DNA of 6,314 bases. Source: Actinomycetota bacterium. Lineage in GTDB: Bacteria > Actinomycetota > Acidimicrobiia > Acidimicrobiales > AC-14. The stretch covers positions 1 to 6,314 of the forward strand of contig JAIVIH010000295.1 of NCBI GenBank assembly GCA_020200615.1, written 5' to 3'. Below the pieces are notes generated by a model. That model had not been told where the DNA came from and did no database searches. It saw only the letters and a list, made by a program, of their open reading frames with translations. This document shows positions 1 through 5,456 of the stretch, piece after piece (the stretch's first letter is position 1; each line of letters begins with the position of its first letter). A program made the translations under genes and the position numbers.

Positions 1-248
1 TCACTTGGTAGGTGCCCTCCAGTTCGGGACTGTGACGCGTCGAGAACGTCAGAATCCCTTTTCTGGTGGGCACTTCCGCGGATGGGCAGCCCTCAGCTCA
101 CGCGGCTCGGTGAATGATCAGGGTTAGCGCGAATCGGTTGTATCGGACATTGTGAGAAGACATGATGGGCGGGGGGAAACGCTCCGAGTGCCACGCATCA
201 CGAAATGAGGCGAAGTGAGCGAAGGTTGGGGGGATTGAACGGCCGCTG
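1..248. other. Left-edge intergenic region, no convincing gene
   Basis: No reading frame here gives a protein I recognise. Two plus-strand frames stay open from the edge for about 110-130 bases, and one minus-strand frame is open from a GTG at 73 off the left edge. All are too short to judge. The right half is the leader of the sugar dehydrogenase. It contains a promoter-like pair at 138-166 and a near-perfect tandem repeat, CGAAATGAGG/CGAAGTGAGC, at 201-220 with a 10-base period. A G-run at 228-233 is the only Shine-Dalgarno-like element before the ATG at 249, and at 15 bases it is rather far away. Confidence 0.5.
138..166 (+). promoter_or_regulatory. Possible housekeeping promoter for the sugar dehydrogenase
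   Basis: TTGTAT (138-143) and CATGAT (161-166) are separated by exactly 17 bases. They match the -35 and -10 consensus at 3 and 4 of 6 positions. The implied transcription start would be near 173, giving a leader of about 75 bases. This is a weak match by eye, and chance occurrence is quite possible. Confidence 0.22.
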
Positions 249-265
249 ATGGCCAAGGACGTCGT

Positions 266-275
266 CGTCGCGGCG
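266..275 (+). other. Frameshift site 1 in the dehydrogenase (one base apparently missing)
   Basis: The codons from ATG 249 give MAKDVVV and then run into a stop (TGA at 306). The frame beginning at 272 gives GGCGRVGFPLGL. Inserting one T in the GTCGTCGTCG run joins them as VVVVGGCGRVG, the standard start of this family. A three-base repeat is a plausible place for slippage or a miscall. Confidence 0.75.
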
Positions 276-575
276 GCTGCGGGCGGGTCGGATTCCCGCT
301 GGGGCTGACCTTCGCCGACCGCGGGCTCCTGGTGTCGCTCTACGACATCAACCCGGTGGCCGTCAACCGCATCAACGACGGGAAGCTGCCCTTCGATGAG
401 CCGGGCGCCGCCGGAGTGCTGACGCGGGTCATCGGGGACACGCTCTCGGCCACCACCGATCCGGCTTGCCTGTCGCAGGCCGAGAACGTGGTGGTGGTCA
501 TCGGCACACCCCTCGACGAGCACCTCAATCCCGAGCCCGGCGCCGTGCCCGCCGCTATCGCCGGCATCCTCGATC

Positions 576-583
576 ACCTTGGT
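576..583 (+). other. Frameshift site 2 in the dehydrogenase (one base apparently extra)
   Basis: Upstream the frame reads AIAGILDHL and then turns into Arg/Pro/Ala-rich nonsense. Downstream the next frame reads VDGQLLVLRSTLYPG. Removing one T from CACCTTGGTC gives CAC CTG GTC and a continuous DHLVDGQLL. This +1 change compensates the -1 change near 270. Confidence 0.75.
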
Positions 584-1408
584 CGACGGCCAGCTCCTGG
601 TGCTGCGCAGCACCCTCTATCCGGGCGTGACGGCTCTCGTCGAAGGCCTGATCGCGGCCTCGGGCAAGCAAATCGACGTGGCCTACTGCCCCGAGCGGAT
701 CGCCGAGGGAAAGGCCATGACCGAGCTCTGCGAGCTGCCCCAACTGGTCTCGGCCCGCGACGAACGGGCCATGGAACGGGCCACGAAGCTCTTCCGGACC
801 CTCACCACCGAGGTGGTTTCCTTGCTGCCGGAGGAAGCGGAGCTGGCCAAGCTGTTCACCAACACCTGGCGCTACGTCCGCTTCGCCGTGGCCAATCAGC
901 TCTACCAGGTGGCCAACGACTCCGGGCTGGACTTCGAGGTCATTCGCCGAGCCATGGCCTACAACTACCCCCGGGCCGCCGATGTGCCCGGCGCGGGCTT
1001 GGCCGGAGGGCCCTACCTACTCAAGGACACCATGCAGGTGTCAGCCTTCCACACCAACAATTTCACGCTCGGCTCAGCCGCCATGATGGTCAACGAGGGG
1101 TTCCCCCTCTACATCGTCCGGCGCATGGAAGAGCGCTATGACCTGGCGAGCATGACCGTCGGACTGCTGGGCATGGCCTTCAAGGTCCAGTCCGACGACA
1201 TCCGGTCCAGCCTCAGCTACAAACTCAAGCGCAGCCTCCGCTCCAAGGCGGCCGAAGTCCTCACCACCGACCCCTACGTAACCTGCGACCCCGAGCTACG
1301 CCCCCTCGAGGAGGTCTTGGAGCGATCCGACCTGCTGGTGGTGGGCGCACCCCACCGGGCCTACGCGGCGTTCGTCCCCGTGCAGCCCGTGGTCGACGTC
1401 TGGGACCT

Positions 1409-1714
1409 CTACGGCCGAGGCGTCCAGGTCTGAGGTTGCGCCGTCCCGAAAAGGGCGGTCGACCAGAGCAAGGAGTCGGCGAGCGGCTCCACGAAGCCTT
1501 CGTGGTACGCCTGGCAGCATTTCTGGCCGAGCCAGCTGCCGAGGATCGGAACCGAGAAGACCCCACCGCCTCCGGCGAGGCCTTGGCCCAGGGCCTCCAC
1601 TTGGCGGATGAACTGCTCGCCGGGCTCCAACATGGCGACGAGGGCGTCGCCCACCGTGGTTCCTGAGGCGCCGACCATCGGCGACTCCCACAACGTCTCC
1701 ACGTCGCCCGCCCG
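1409..1714 (-). pseudogene. In-frame C-terminal remainder of the phospholipase C-like gene, behind an amber codon
   Basis: Directly after the TAG at 1717-1715 the same minus-strand frame stays open for about 101 codons. It looks like real protein: RAGDVETLWESPMVGASG, then an amphipathic stretch (VGDALVAMLEPGEQFIRQVEAL), a Gly-rich turn and a hydrophobic, aromatic end. The frame is identical to that of the gene upstream, so the simplest reading is a single 483-residue protein cut by one nonsense change. TAG is one substitution from TGG (Trp), CAG (Gln) and several others. Alternatives are a separate small gene using the GTG at 1702, which has only a GGGCGG-like ribosome site before it, or a tail that was never translated. 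Its end overlaps the convergent dehydrogenase by 25 bases. Confidence 0.5.
1441..1458 (+). terminator. Possible terminator hairpin after the dehydrogenase
   Basis: Seven bases after the dehydrogenase stop, CCGTCCC pairs with GGGCGG (one bulged T) around a GAAAA loop. There is no T-run after it, so at best it is the U-less type sometimes proposed in actinobacteria. It lies inside the in-frame tail of the opposing gene, so it may just be coding sequence. Confidence 0.25.
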
Positions 1715-1717
1715 CTA
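1715..1717 (-). other. In-frame TAG interrupting the phospholipase C-like gene
   Basis: The codon reads TAG on the minus strand between PGNPHQN and RAGDVETLW. Protein-like sequence on both sides in the same frame suggests a nonsense mutation, a base miscall or, less likely, readthrough. If it is the true end, the protein stops at 381 residues. Confidence 0.5.
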
Positions 1718-2860
1718 GTTCTGGTGCGGGTTGCCGGGTAACAGGCGCGGGACTTTCTCCTCGGCGAAGAAGGCGCCGCCCTCGGCCCCGGTGACCTGGC
1801 GAACCTTCTCGTAGAGAAGCGGCCCATTGACCCTGCTGCCCGAGGCGCCGAGCCTGAAGGCCACCTCCACGTCGTCGATGCCCGCCCGCACGGCGGCGAC
1901 GGCAAGTCGGGTTGTCTCGCCCTTCTCGATGTGGCCGTCGCCGAAGATCACCCCACCGTCCACCTGGAGCCCGTGGCTGTTGTCCCAATCGTGGAAAGCC
2001 CGAGCTACCAGGTCACCCAGCGACAGCTCCGGATACTGGCTCGTCCTCCTCGTGAGCTCGGCAAAAGTGCGGCCGTAGACGAATCGATGGGGCAAGAGAC
2101 GCATCAGGCGGCTGAGCTCCCGCAGGGCGGCGGCGGTGTCGGCCGCGACCTTGCGCTGGAGCTGCTCCCAGAAGCTCGGGTAGCGCGCCTTCCAGTACCG
2201 GCGGATGGAGGCGACGGGCGTCCGAAGGTGCCCGGCGGCAAAGGCGTCGGTCAGGTAGTGCTGCGCGGCAGCCTCCCGGGCCGTGGCCCGGGAGATGGCC
2301 CCACCTCGAGCGCCGAGTCGCCAGGCCTCGTCGAGTGCGACCTGGTGCAGATGGCGGTAGGCGGCCACGGCCGAGCCGAAGCCGCTACCGGTGGCCACGT
2401 CCGACGGGCCTGGTGCGGCGAAGTGGTCGTCATTGACCGCGGCCAGCGCCAGATACCGGTCCCGCACCCGTCGCTCCACGTCGCTCCGGTTGGCACCGGG
2501 GCTGAAGGCAAAGTCGGCGAACCGTCCTCCCGGCTCGAATCTGGAATCGACGACGGCTTCGTCCAGCGTCGACACCTTGAGCGCGCAGACGATCTCGTCA
2601 CGAGTGTCGAGCCGCGTCCCGGCCACTCCCTCCCTGCCGGCGACGCTGAACAAGCTTCCCGCCGGGTCCGCGGACGGCTCGGTCCGCCACTGCTCGGGAT
2701 CGGAGATCGACCACCCCTCGGGTCGGAAGAAGTCTCCGCTCAGGGCCACCACGTCGCCGAAGCTCAGCTCGAACCGATCGGCGGCCGAGTCCCCTCCGAG
2801 GTTGACGACCGCACCTGCTGTCGCCGCATCGCCGACGCCGCGGTGCTCATAGGCCTTCAT
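1715..2860 (-). CDS. Putative zinc-dependent phospholipase C / P1-nuclease-like protein
   Basis: The protein has 381 residues to the TAG. I do not recognise a named family over the full length, but the centre carries a metal-hydrolase signature: H201-Y-L-T-D205-x5-H211 (HYLTDAFAAGH). This is the H-x3-D-x5-H spacing that holds two zinc ions in bacterial phosphatidylcholine phospholipase C and P1/S1 nucleases. Further candidate ligands are H146 (NDDHF), H170/H172 (YRHLHQVAL) and H290/D291/D293 (FHDWDNSHG). No signal peptide or membrane helix is visible, which is unusual for secreted phospholipases of this fold. The N-terminal motif LSFGDVVALSGDFF looks conserved, but I cannot assign it. The ATG at 2860 was chosen because it overlaps the regulator's stop as ATGA and follows a G-rich ribosome site (about 2861-2881). 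An upstream in-frame GTG at 3010 would only add Arg-rich sequence that is a shadow of the regulator gene. It is probably co-transcribed and translationally coupled with that regulator. Substrate unknown. Confidence 0.72.
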   Translation of the reverse strand: MKAYEHRGVGDAATAGAVVNLGGDSAADRFELSFGDVVALSGDFFRPEGWSISDPEQWRTEPSADPAGSLFSVAGREGVAGTRLDTRDEIVCALKVSTLDEAVVDSRFEPGGRFADFAFSPGANRSDVERRVRDRYLALAAVNDDHFAAPGPSDVATGSGFGSAVAAYRHLHQVALDEAWRLGARGGAISRATAREAAAQHYLTDAFAAGHLRTPVASIRRYWKARYPSFWEQLQRKVAADTAAALRELSRLMRLLPHRFVYGRTFAELTRRTSQYPELSLGDLVARAFHDWDNSHGLQVDGGVIFGDGHIEKGETTRLAVAAVRAGIDDVEVAFRLGASGSRVNGPLLYEKVRQVTGAEGGAFFAEEKVPRLLPGNPHQN

Positions 2861-3573
2861 CCTCGAGCCCCCGCCGCCTCCGACGCCGGACGCGGCCGCT
2901 GCCGGATCCGCACGCAACACAAACCGGGACCGGGGTCGAGCCGTGCGTCCAGGCCCGGATTCCCGAGCCCGGCGACCATGCCTGTCATCAGCTCCAGATT
3001 CATGCCGCACACCAGCTGGGCGAAGTGCTCGGCCAGCGCGTGGAAGGGACAGTTGGCGAGCTCCAGGCCGCCGGGTTCGAGACGGGGCTCATAGCCGAGT
3101 TCCTGCAGTACCTCCCGAGCGGCGGCCACCAGCGCCTTGCCCGCGGGCCGGGTTCCGGCCCGGGCCCGGGCTTCTGCGCCGAGCGACAATCCCGCCTCAC
3201 GCGCTGCTAGCGCCAAGGCCTCTCTCACGGGAGTGCCGTCGCGCTCCGCGTCGGTGACGGCCCGGGCTAGGAGGGCGCCGGCGAAGTCGTAGCGCCGGTC
3301 GGGCAGGCTGACCTCCAGCTCTCGCGACGACCGACGGTAGAGCTTGGCCGGCCTGCCGGCGCCGGGACCGCCACGCCCGGGGGGTCGTCCGAACGCGGTC
3401 GCCAGCAGACCGTCGTCGACCAGCTTGTCGAGGTGGAACTTGGCCACATGACGGGCGACTCCCGCGCCCTCGGCCGCTTGGTCGCGGTTTACCGGCGAGC
3501 TCCGGGTCACGACGTAGCGGTACAGGGCTCGGCGCACGGGCTCGCCCAGCGTAGAGATGGAGGCAAGACCCAA
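2857..3573 (-). CDS. Winged-helix transcriptional regulator with C-terminal Cys cluster (SufR/COG2345-like)
   Basis: The protein has 238 residues if it starts at the TTG at 3573. The N-terminal third is an ArsR-like winged helix: LGEPVRRALYRYV, a recognition-helix region VARHVAKFHLDKLVDDGLL (about 39-57), and the wing ending GRPAKLYRRS (about 73-82). An Ala/Arg-rich middle follows. The C-terminus has NCPFHAL (C175), QLVCGMNL (C189) and GLCCVRI (C219, C220), a layout like SufR-type regulators that bind an iron-sulfur cluster or metal through Cys. Ligand identity here is inferred, not seen. The start is uncertain: TTG 3573 has a GAGGG 13 bases upstream, while CTG 3549 or GTG 3537 would cut close to the helix-turn-helix. 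The gene is first in an operon with the phospholipase-like gene (4-base ATGA overlap) and head-to-head with the DoxX-like/folE operon, so autoregulation and control of both sides are likely but unproven. Confidence 0.82.
   Translation of the reverse strand: MGLASISTLGEPVRRALYRYVVTRSSPVNRDQAAEGAGVARHVAKFHLDKLVDDGLLATAFGRPPGRGGPGAGRPAKLYRRSSRELEVSLPDRRYDFAGALLARAVTDAERDGTPVREALALAAREAGLSLGAEARARAGTRPAGKALVAAAREVLQELGYEPRLEPGGLELANCPFHALAEHFAQLVCGMNLELMTGMVAGLGNPGLDARLDPGPGLCCVRIRQRPRPASEAAGARG
3559..3563 (+). promoter_or_regulatory. Strong Shine-Dalgarno for the DoxX-like gene, inside the regulator gene
   Basis: GGAGG lies 9 bases before ATG 3573, an ideal spacing, and fixes that start over the in-frame ATG at 3597. 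The site lies within the first codons of the opposing regulator, so the plus-strand mRNA leader must be antisense to regulator coding sequence. Confidence 0.75.
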
Positions 3574-4019
3574 TGGCGATAATCAGCCCTCACCAGATGA
3601 CCGGGGGCCACCCCACCACCACGCAGGCCCGATTGGACAACCCCGCCTATCAGGCGTTCTGGCTGCTGCGGCTCGGCCTGACCGTCGCCCCGATCCTGTT
3701 CGGCCTGGACAAGTTCGCCCACGCGCTCGTGGACTGGGACCAGTACCTGGCACCGGAGTTCACCGACCTCTTCAACGCCGAGGCCCACACCCTGATGTAC
3801 TTCGTGGGGGCAGTTGAGATCGTGGCCGGGCTGGTCGTGCTGCTCCGCCCTCGCTTCGGTGGGTACCTGGTCGCAGCTTGGCTCACAGGCATCATCGTGA
3901 ACCTCCTGATGATGGCTGACTTCTACGACGTCGCGCTTCGGGACTTCGGCCTCGTCCTCGCGGCGCTGACCCTCGCTCGACTGGCCACGGCCTTTCCGGT
4001 CAGCCGCACCCCCCGATGA
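3573..4019 (+). CDS. Small DoxX-like four-helix membrane protein
   Basis: The protein has 148 residues. After a polar N-terminus of about 27 residues there are four hydrophobic segments: about 28-49 (FWLLRLGLTVAPILFGLDKF), 72-91 (LMYFVGAVEIVAGLVVLL), 95-116 (GGYLVAAWLTGIIVNLLMM) and 122-141 (LRDFGLVLAALTLARLATA). Length, helix count and the early 'LLRLG...FGLDKF' pattern fit the DoxX/DoxD-like superfamily of small inner-membrane proteins, some linked to thiol or oxidative-stress handling. No catalytic motif is visible, so a biochemical role cannot be assigned. Its stop overlaps the folE start (ATGA), implying coupled translation. It diverges from the Cys-rich regulator with no space between, so a redox- or metal-responsive role is an inference from context. 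Confidence 0.8.
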   Translation: MAIISPHQMTGGHPTTTQARLDNPAYQAFWLLRLGLTVAPILFGLDKFAHALVDWDQYLAPEFTDLFNAEAHTLMYFVGAVEIVAGLVVLLRPRFGGYLVAAWLTGIIVNLLMMADFYDVALRDFGLVLAALTLARLATAFPVSRTPR

Positions 4020-4657
4020 CGACCGTCGGACCGCTCATCCACTTGGAGGAGAATCGGGCTGCCCGGCGCGGTCTCGCGGTCGTGCCCGATCCCGACACTG
4101 AGGCCATCGACCTCGGCAAAGCCGAGGCAGCGGTGGCTGATCTGCTCGTCGCGCTGGGGCAAGACGTCGCCGATCCCCAGCTTCGCGACACTCCCCGCCG
4201 GGTCGCCGCCGCCCTTGCCGAGATGCTGTCACCCGTCGAGTTCACTCTCACGACTTTTCCGAACGACGGCCACTACGACGAACTCATCGTCGTGCGGGAC
4301 ATCCCGCTTCATTCGCTCTGCGCCCACCACATGCTCCCGATCATCGGCGTGGCCCACGTTGCCTACCTCCCGGGCGCTCGCATCCTCGGTCTGTCCAAGC
4401 TGGCGCGGGTCGTCGAGCTCTGCGCCCGCGGTCTGCAGATTCAGGAGCGCCTCACCATCCAGGTCGGGGACTGGCTGACCGAACACCTCGAGCCAAGAGG
4501 CGTCGGCGTGGTCATCGATGCCGAACACCTGTGCATGACCGTCCGCGGCGTCCGTGCCCACGGGGCGCGGACCGTGACCTCCTCGCTACGGGGACTGGTG
4601 CGGGACGACGCCCGTACCAGGGCCGAGTTCCTCGACCTCACTCGTAGGAACGCATGA
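4016..4657 (+). CDS. folE: GTP cyclohydrolase I (FolE)
   Basis: This cytosolic enzyme converts GTP to 7,8-dihydroneopterin triphosphate plus formate, the entry step to folate and other pterins. At 213 residues it has normal length. Zinc and catalytic residues align with E. coli FolE at a constant offset of 8: C102 and H105 (SLCAHHMLP) and C173 (EHLCMTVRG) match C110, H113 and C181, and H104 matches H112. S127, K128 and R131 in GLSKLARVVEL, Q143/E144 in LQIQERL and R177 are also kept. The N-terminal DTPRRVA motif and the C-terminal TSSLRGL motif are typical, and nothing essential is missing. It has no ribosome site of its own. The ATG overlaps the stop of the DoxX-like gene by 4 bases, so translation is probably coupled. 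Other folate genes are not seen nearby. It could therefore be a second folE copy serving a stress-linked or specialised pterin pathway rather than the housekeeping one. Confidence 0.96.
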   Translation: MTTVGPLIHLEENRAARRGLAVVPDPDTEAIDLGKAEAAVADLLVALGQDVADPQLRDTPRRVAAALAEMLSPVEFTLTTFPNDGHYDELIVVRDIPLHSLCAHHMLPIIGVAHVAYLPGARILGLSKLARVVELCARGLQIQERLTIQVGDWLTEHLEPRGVGVVIDAEHLCMTVRGVRAHGARTVTSSLRGLVRDDARTRAEFLDLTRRNA

Positions 4658-4695
4658 CTCAGCGCACGTCGGCGCAGTAACTTGTGCCGTATCGG

Positions 4696-4701
4696 TACGA
4701 T
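4696..4701 (+). promoter_or_regulatory. -10 box for a leaderless GAF-ANTAR transcript
   Basis: TACGAT fits the actinobacterial TANNNT -10 box and ends 7 bases before ATG 4709. Transcription would therefore start at or next to the A of the start codon. No good -35 is seen, which is common for such promoters. It would allow expression apart from folE, whose stop lies 51 bases upstream of the ATG. Confidence 0.45.
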
Positions 4702-4708
4702 CGCGGGG

Positions 4709-5404
4709 ATGCCCGCTCCCGACACCGAACTGGCTCAGACATTCGCCGAAGTGGCCAGGAGCCTGCTCGATGAGAACGACGTCGACGCCACCCTGGACCG
4801 GATTTGTGAGCTGGCGGTGCAGACGATTGACGGCTGCCAGGCGGCGGGTATCTCGATTGTGGAGGGCAACCATGTCACGTCCCGTTCAAAGACCGACGGT
4901 TTGCCCGGTGTTGTGGACAAGATCCAGTCAGAGACGCAGGAGGGCCCGTGCGTCGATGCCATCAAGGACCACGAGGTGTTCCTCACCGGCTCGCTCTCCC
5001 AGGAGGGGCGATGGCCCGACTTCTCCCGCCGAGCCCACGACGAGACAGGAGTAGAGAGCATTCTCGCGTTTCGCCTATTCGCGAGCGAAGACACTCTGGG
5101 GGCGCTGAACCTCTACAGCAAAGACCGTGATGCCTTCGATGACCACGACATTGCCGTCGGCTCGGTCTTCGCCGCCCATGCGGGAGTCGCATGGTCCTCA
5201 GCGATGCGGGAGGCGCACCTCGAGACCAAGGCTGTTAGCCGCGACCTCATCGGCATGGCCAAGGGCATCATCATCGCTCAACAAAAGGTGTCTGACGACG
5301 AGGCCTTCGACATCCTCCGAAGAGCGTCCCAGCGGATGAACATCAAGCTCCGTGAACTGGCCGAACGAATCGTCGAACGTCCGGCGCGGGAAGAGCCGGC
5401 CTAA
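4709..5404 (+). CDS. GAF-ANTAR domain RNA-binding response regulator
   Basis: The protein has 231 residues. An N-terminal helix (AQTFAEVARSLLDEND) leads into a GAF domain, about 25-165, with QEGPCVDAI (78-86), RWPDF (101-105) and LGALNLYS (130-137), as in actinobacterial GAF-ANTAR proteins. The C-terminus, about 172-226, is an ANTAR domain: SRDLIGMAKGIIIAQQ followed by DEAFDILRRASQRMNIKLRELAERIV. ANTAR domains bind paired stem-loops in nascent mRNA and prevent transcription termination; the GAF part would sense an unknown ligand or redox state. No receiver domain or phospho-Asp is present. ATG 4709 was preferred over TTG 4682 because it begins the family-like N-terminus and suits a leaderless message. 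Its RNA targets are unknown. Convergent with the STAS gene, 52 bases between the stops. Confidence 0.92.
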   Translation: MPAPDTELAQTFAEVARSLLDENDVDATLDRICELAVQTIDGCQAAGISIVEGNHVTSRSKTDGLPGVVDKIQSETQEGPCVDAIKDHEVFLTGSLSQEGRWPDFSRRAHDETGVESILAFRLFASEDTLGALNLYSKDRDAFDDHDIAVGSVFAAHAGVAWSSAMREAHLETKAVSRDLIGMAKGIIIAQQKVSDDEAFDILRRASQRMNIKLRELAERIVERPAREEPA

Positions 5405-5418
5405 CACCTTCCCGCCAG

Positions 5419-5441
5419 GTTGACCCACGGACGGGACCAAC
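5419..5441. terminator. Stem-loop between the converging ANTAR and STAS genes
   Basis: GTTG and CCC (5419-5426) pair with GGG and CAAC (5433-5441) across a small internal loop, closing a six-base loop ACGGAC. A second short hairpin, CGGC-TGCGG-GCCG, follows at 5441-5453. It is placed where a two-way terminator would be expected but has no T-run, and the stem is modest. Confidence 0.3.
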
Positions 5442-5456
5442 GGCTGCGGGCCGCGG

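Larger units (their letters stand above)
249..1433 (+). pseudogene. Nucleotide-sugar dehydrogenase (UDP-glucose / UDP-ManNAc dehydrogenase type), two frameshifts
   Basis: With two one-base corrections this reads as one protein of about 394 residues, slightly shorter than the usual 400-440 of NAD-dependent UDP-sugar 6-dehydrogenases, which oxidise the sugar C6 to a uronate for cell-surface polysaccharides. It starts MAKDVVV at 249. The frame is lost near 270, where one missing base would restore the NAD-binding glycine motif GGCGRVGFPLGL. The frame slips again near 579, where one extra T would restore DHLVDGQLLVLRSTLYPG. From there to the stop it is intact: K201 and N205 (LAKLFTNTWRY) are the expected catalytic pair, and the C-terminal domain (VGLLGMAFK, SDDIRSSLSYKLKR, VVDVWDLYGRGV) is well kept. 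The loop GGPYLLKDTMQ has Tyr256 where the family nucleophile Cys normally stands. Numbering refers to the repaired protein. The longest intact piece runs from a TTG at 579 to 1433. I am sure of the family but not of the substrate. Whether it is dead in the organism or miscalled in the sequence is open. Confidence 0.85.

Noticed and set aside
1..73. A minus-strand frame open from GTG 73 off the left edge, with a protein-like string (ILTFSTRHSPELEGTYQ).
   Set aside because: Only about 24 codons are visible, there is no ribosome site near the GTG, and I recognise no family.
1..114. A plus-strand frame open from the edge to a TGA at 112, possible end of an upstream gene.
   Set aside because: 38 Arg/Ser/Pro-rich codons with no motif; another plus frame is open equally long, so neither is supported.
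98..613. A 171-codon minus-strand frame opposite the dehydrogenase start.
   Set aside because: The sense strand carries clear Rossmann-fold and dehydrogenase sequence; the antisense frame has no recognisable content.
1261..1988. Two overlapping minus-strand frames of 214 and 230 codons across the convergent gene ends.
   Set aside because: Extremely Arg/Gly/Pro-rich, typical of shadow frames in GC-rich DNA; they overlap well-supported genes.
1931..3094. A 387-codon plus-strand frame.
   Set aside because: It is antisense to the phospholipase-like gene. Its Gly/Pro/Arg-rich, motif-free content contrasts with the metal-ligand motif and ATGA coupling of the minus-strand gene.
3486..3508. A GGTTT...GGGTC pair resembling a SigF promoter, upstream of the DoxX-like gene.
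   Set aside because: The spacing is only 13 bases and the -10 lacks the A of GGGTA; it lies within regulator codons and is probably coincidence.
4682..4708. TTG 4682 as the start of the GAF-ANTAR protein.
   Set aside because: It adds nine residues encoded over the -10 box, with no ribosome site. ATG 4709 gives the usual N-terminus and a leaderless layout.
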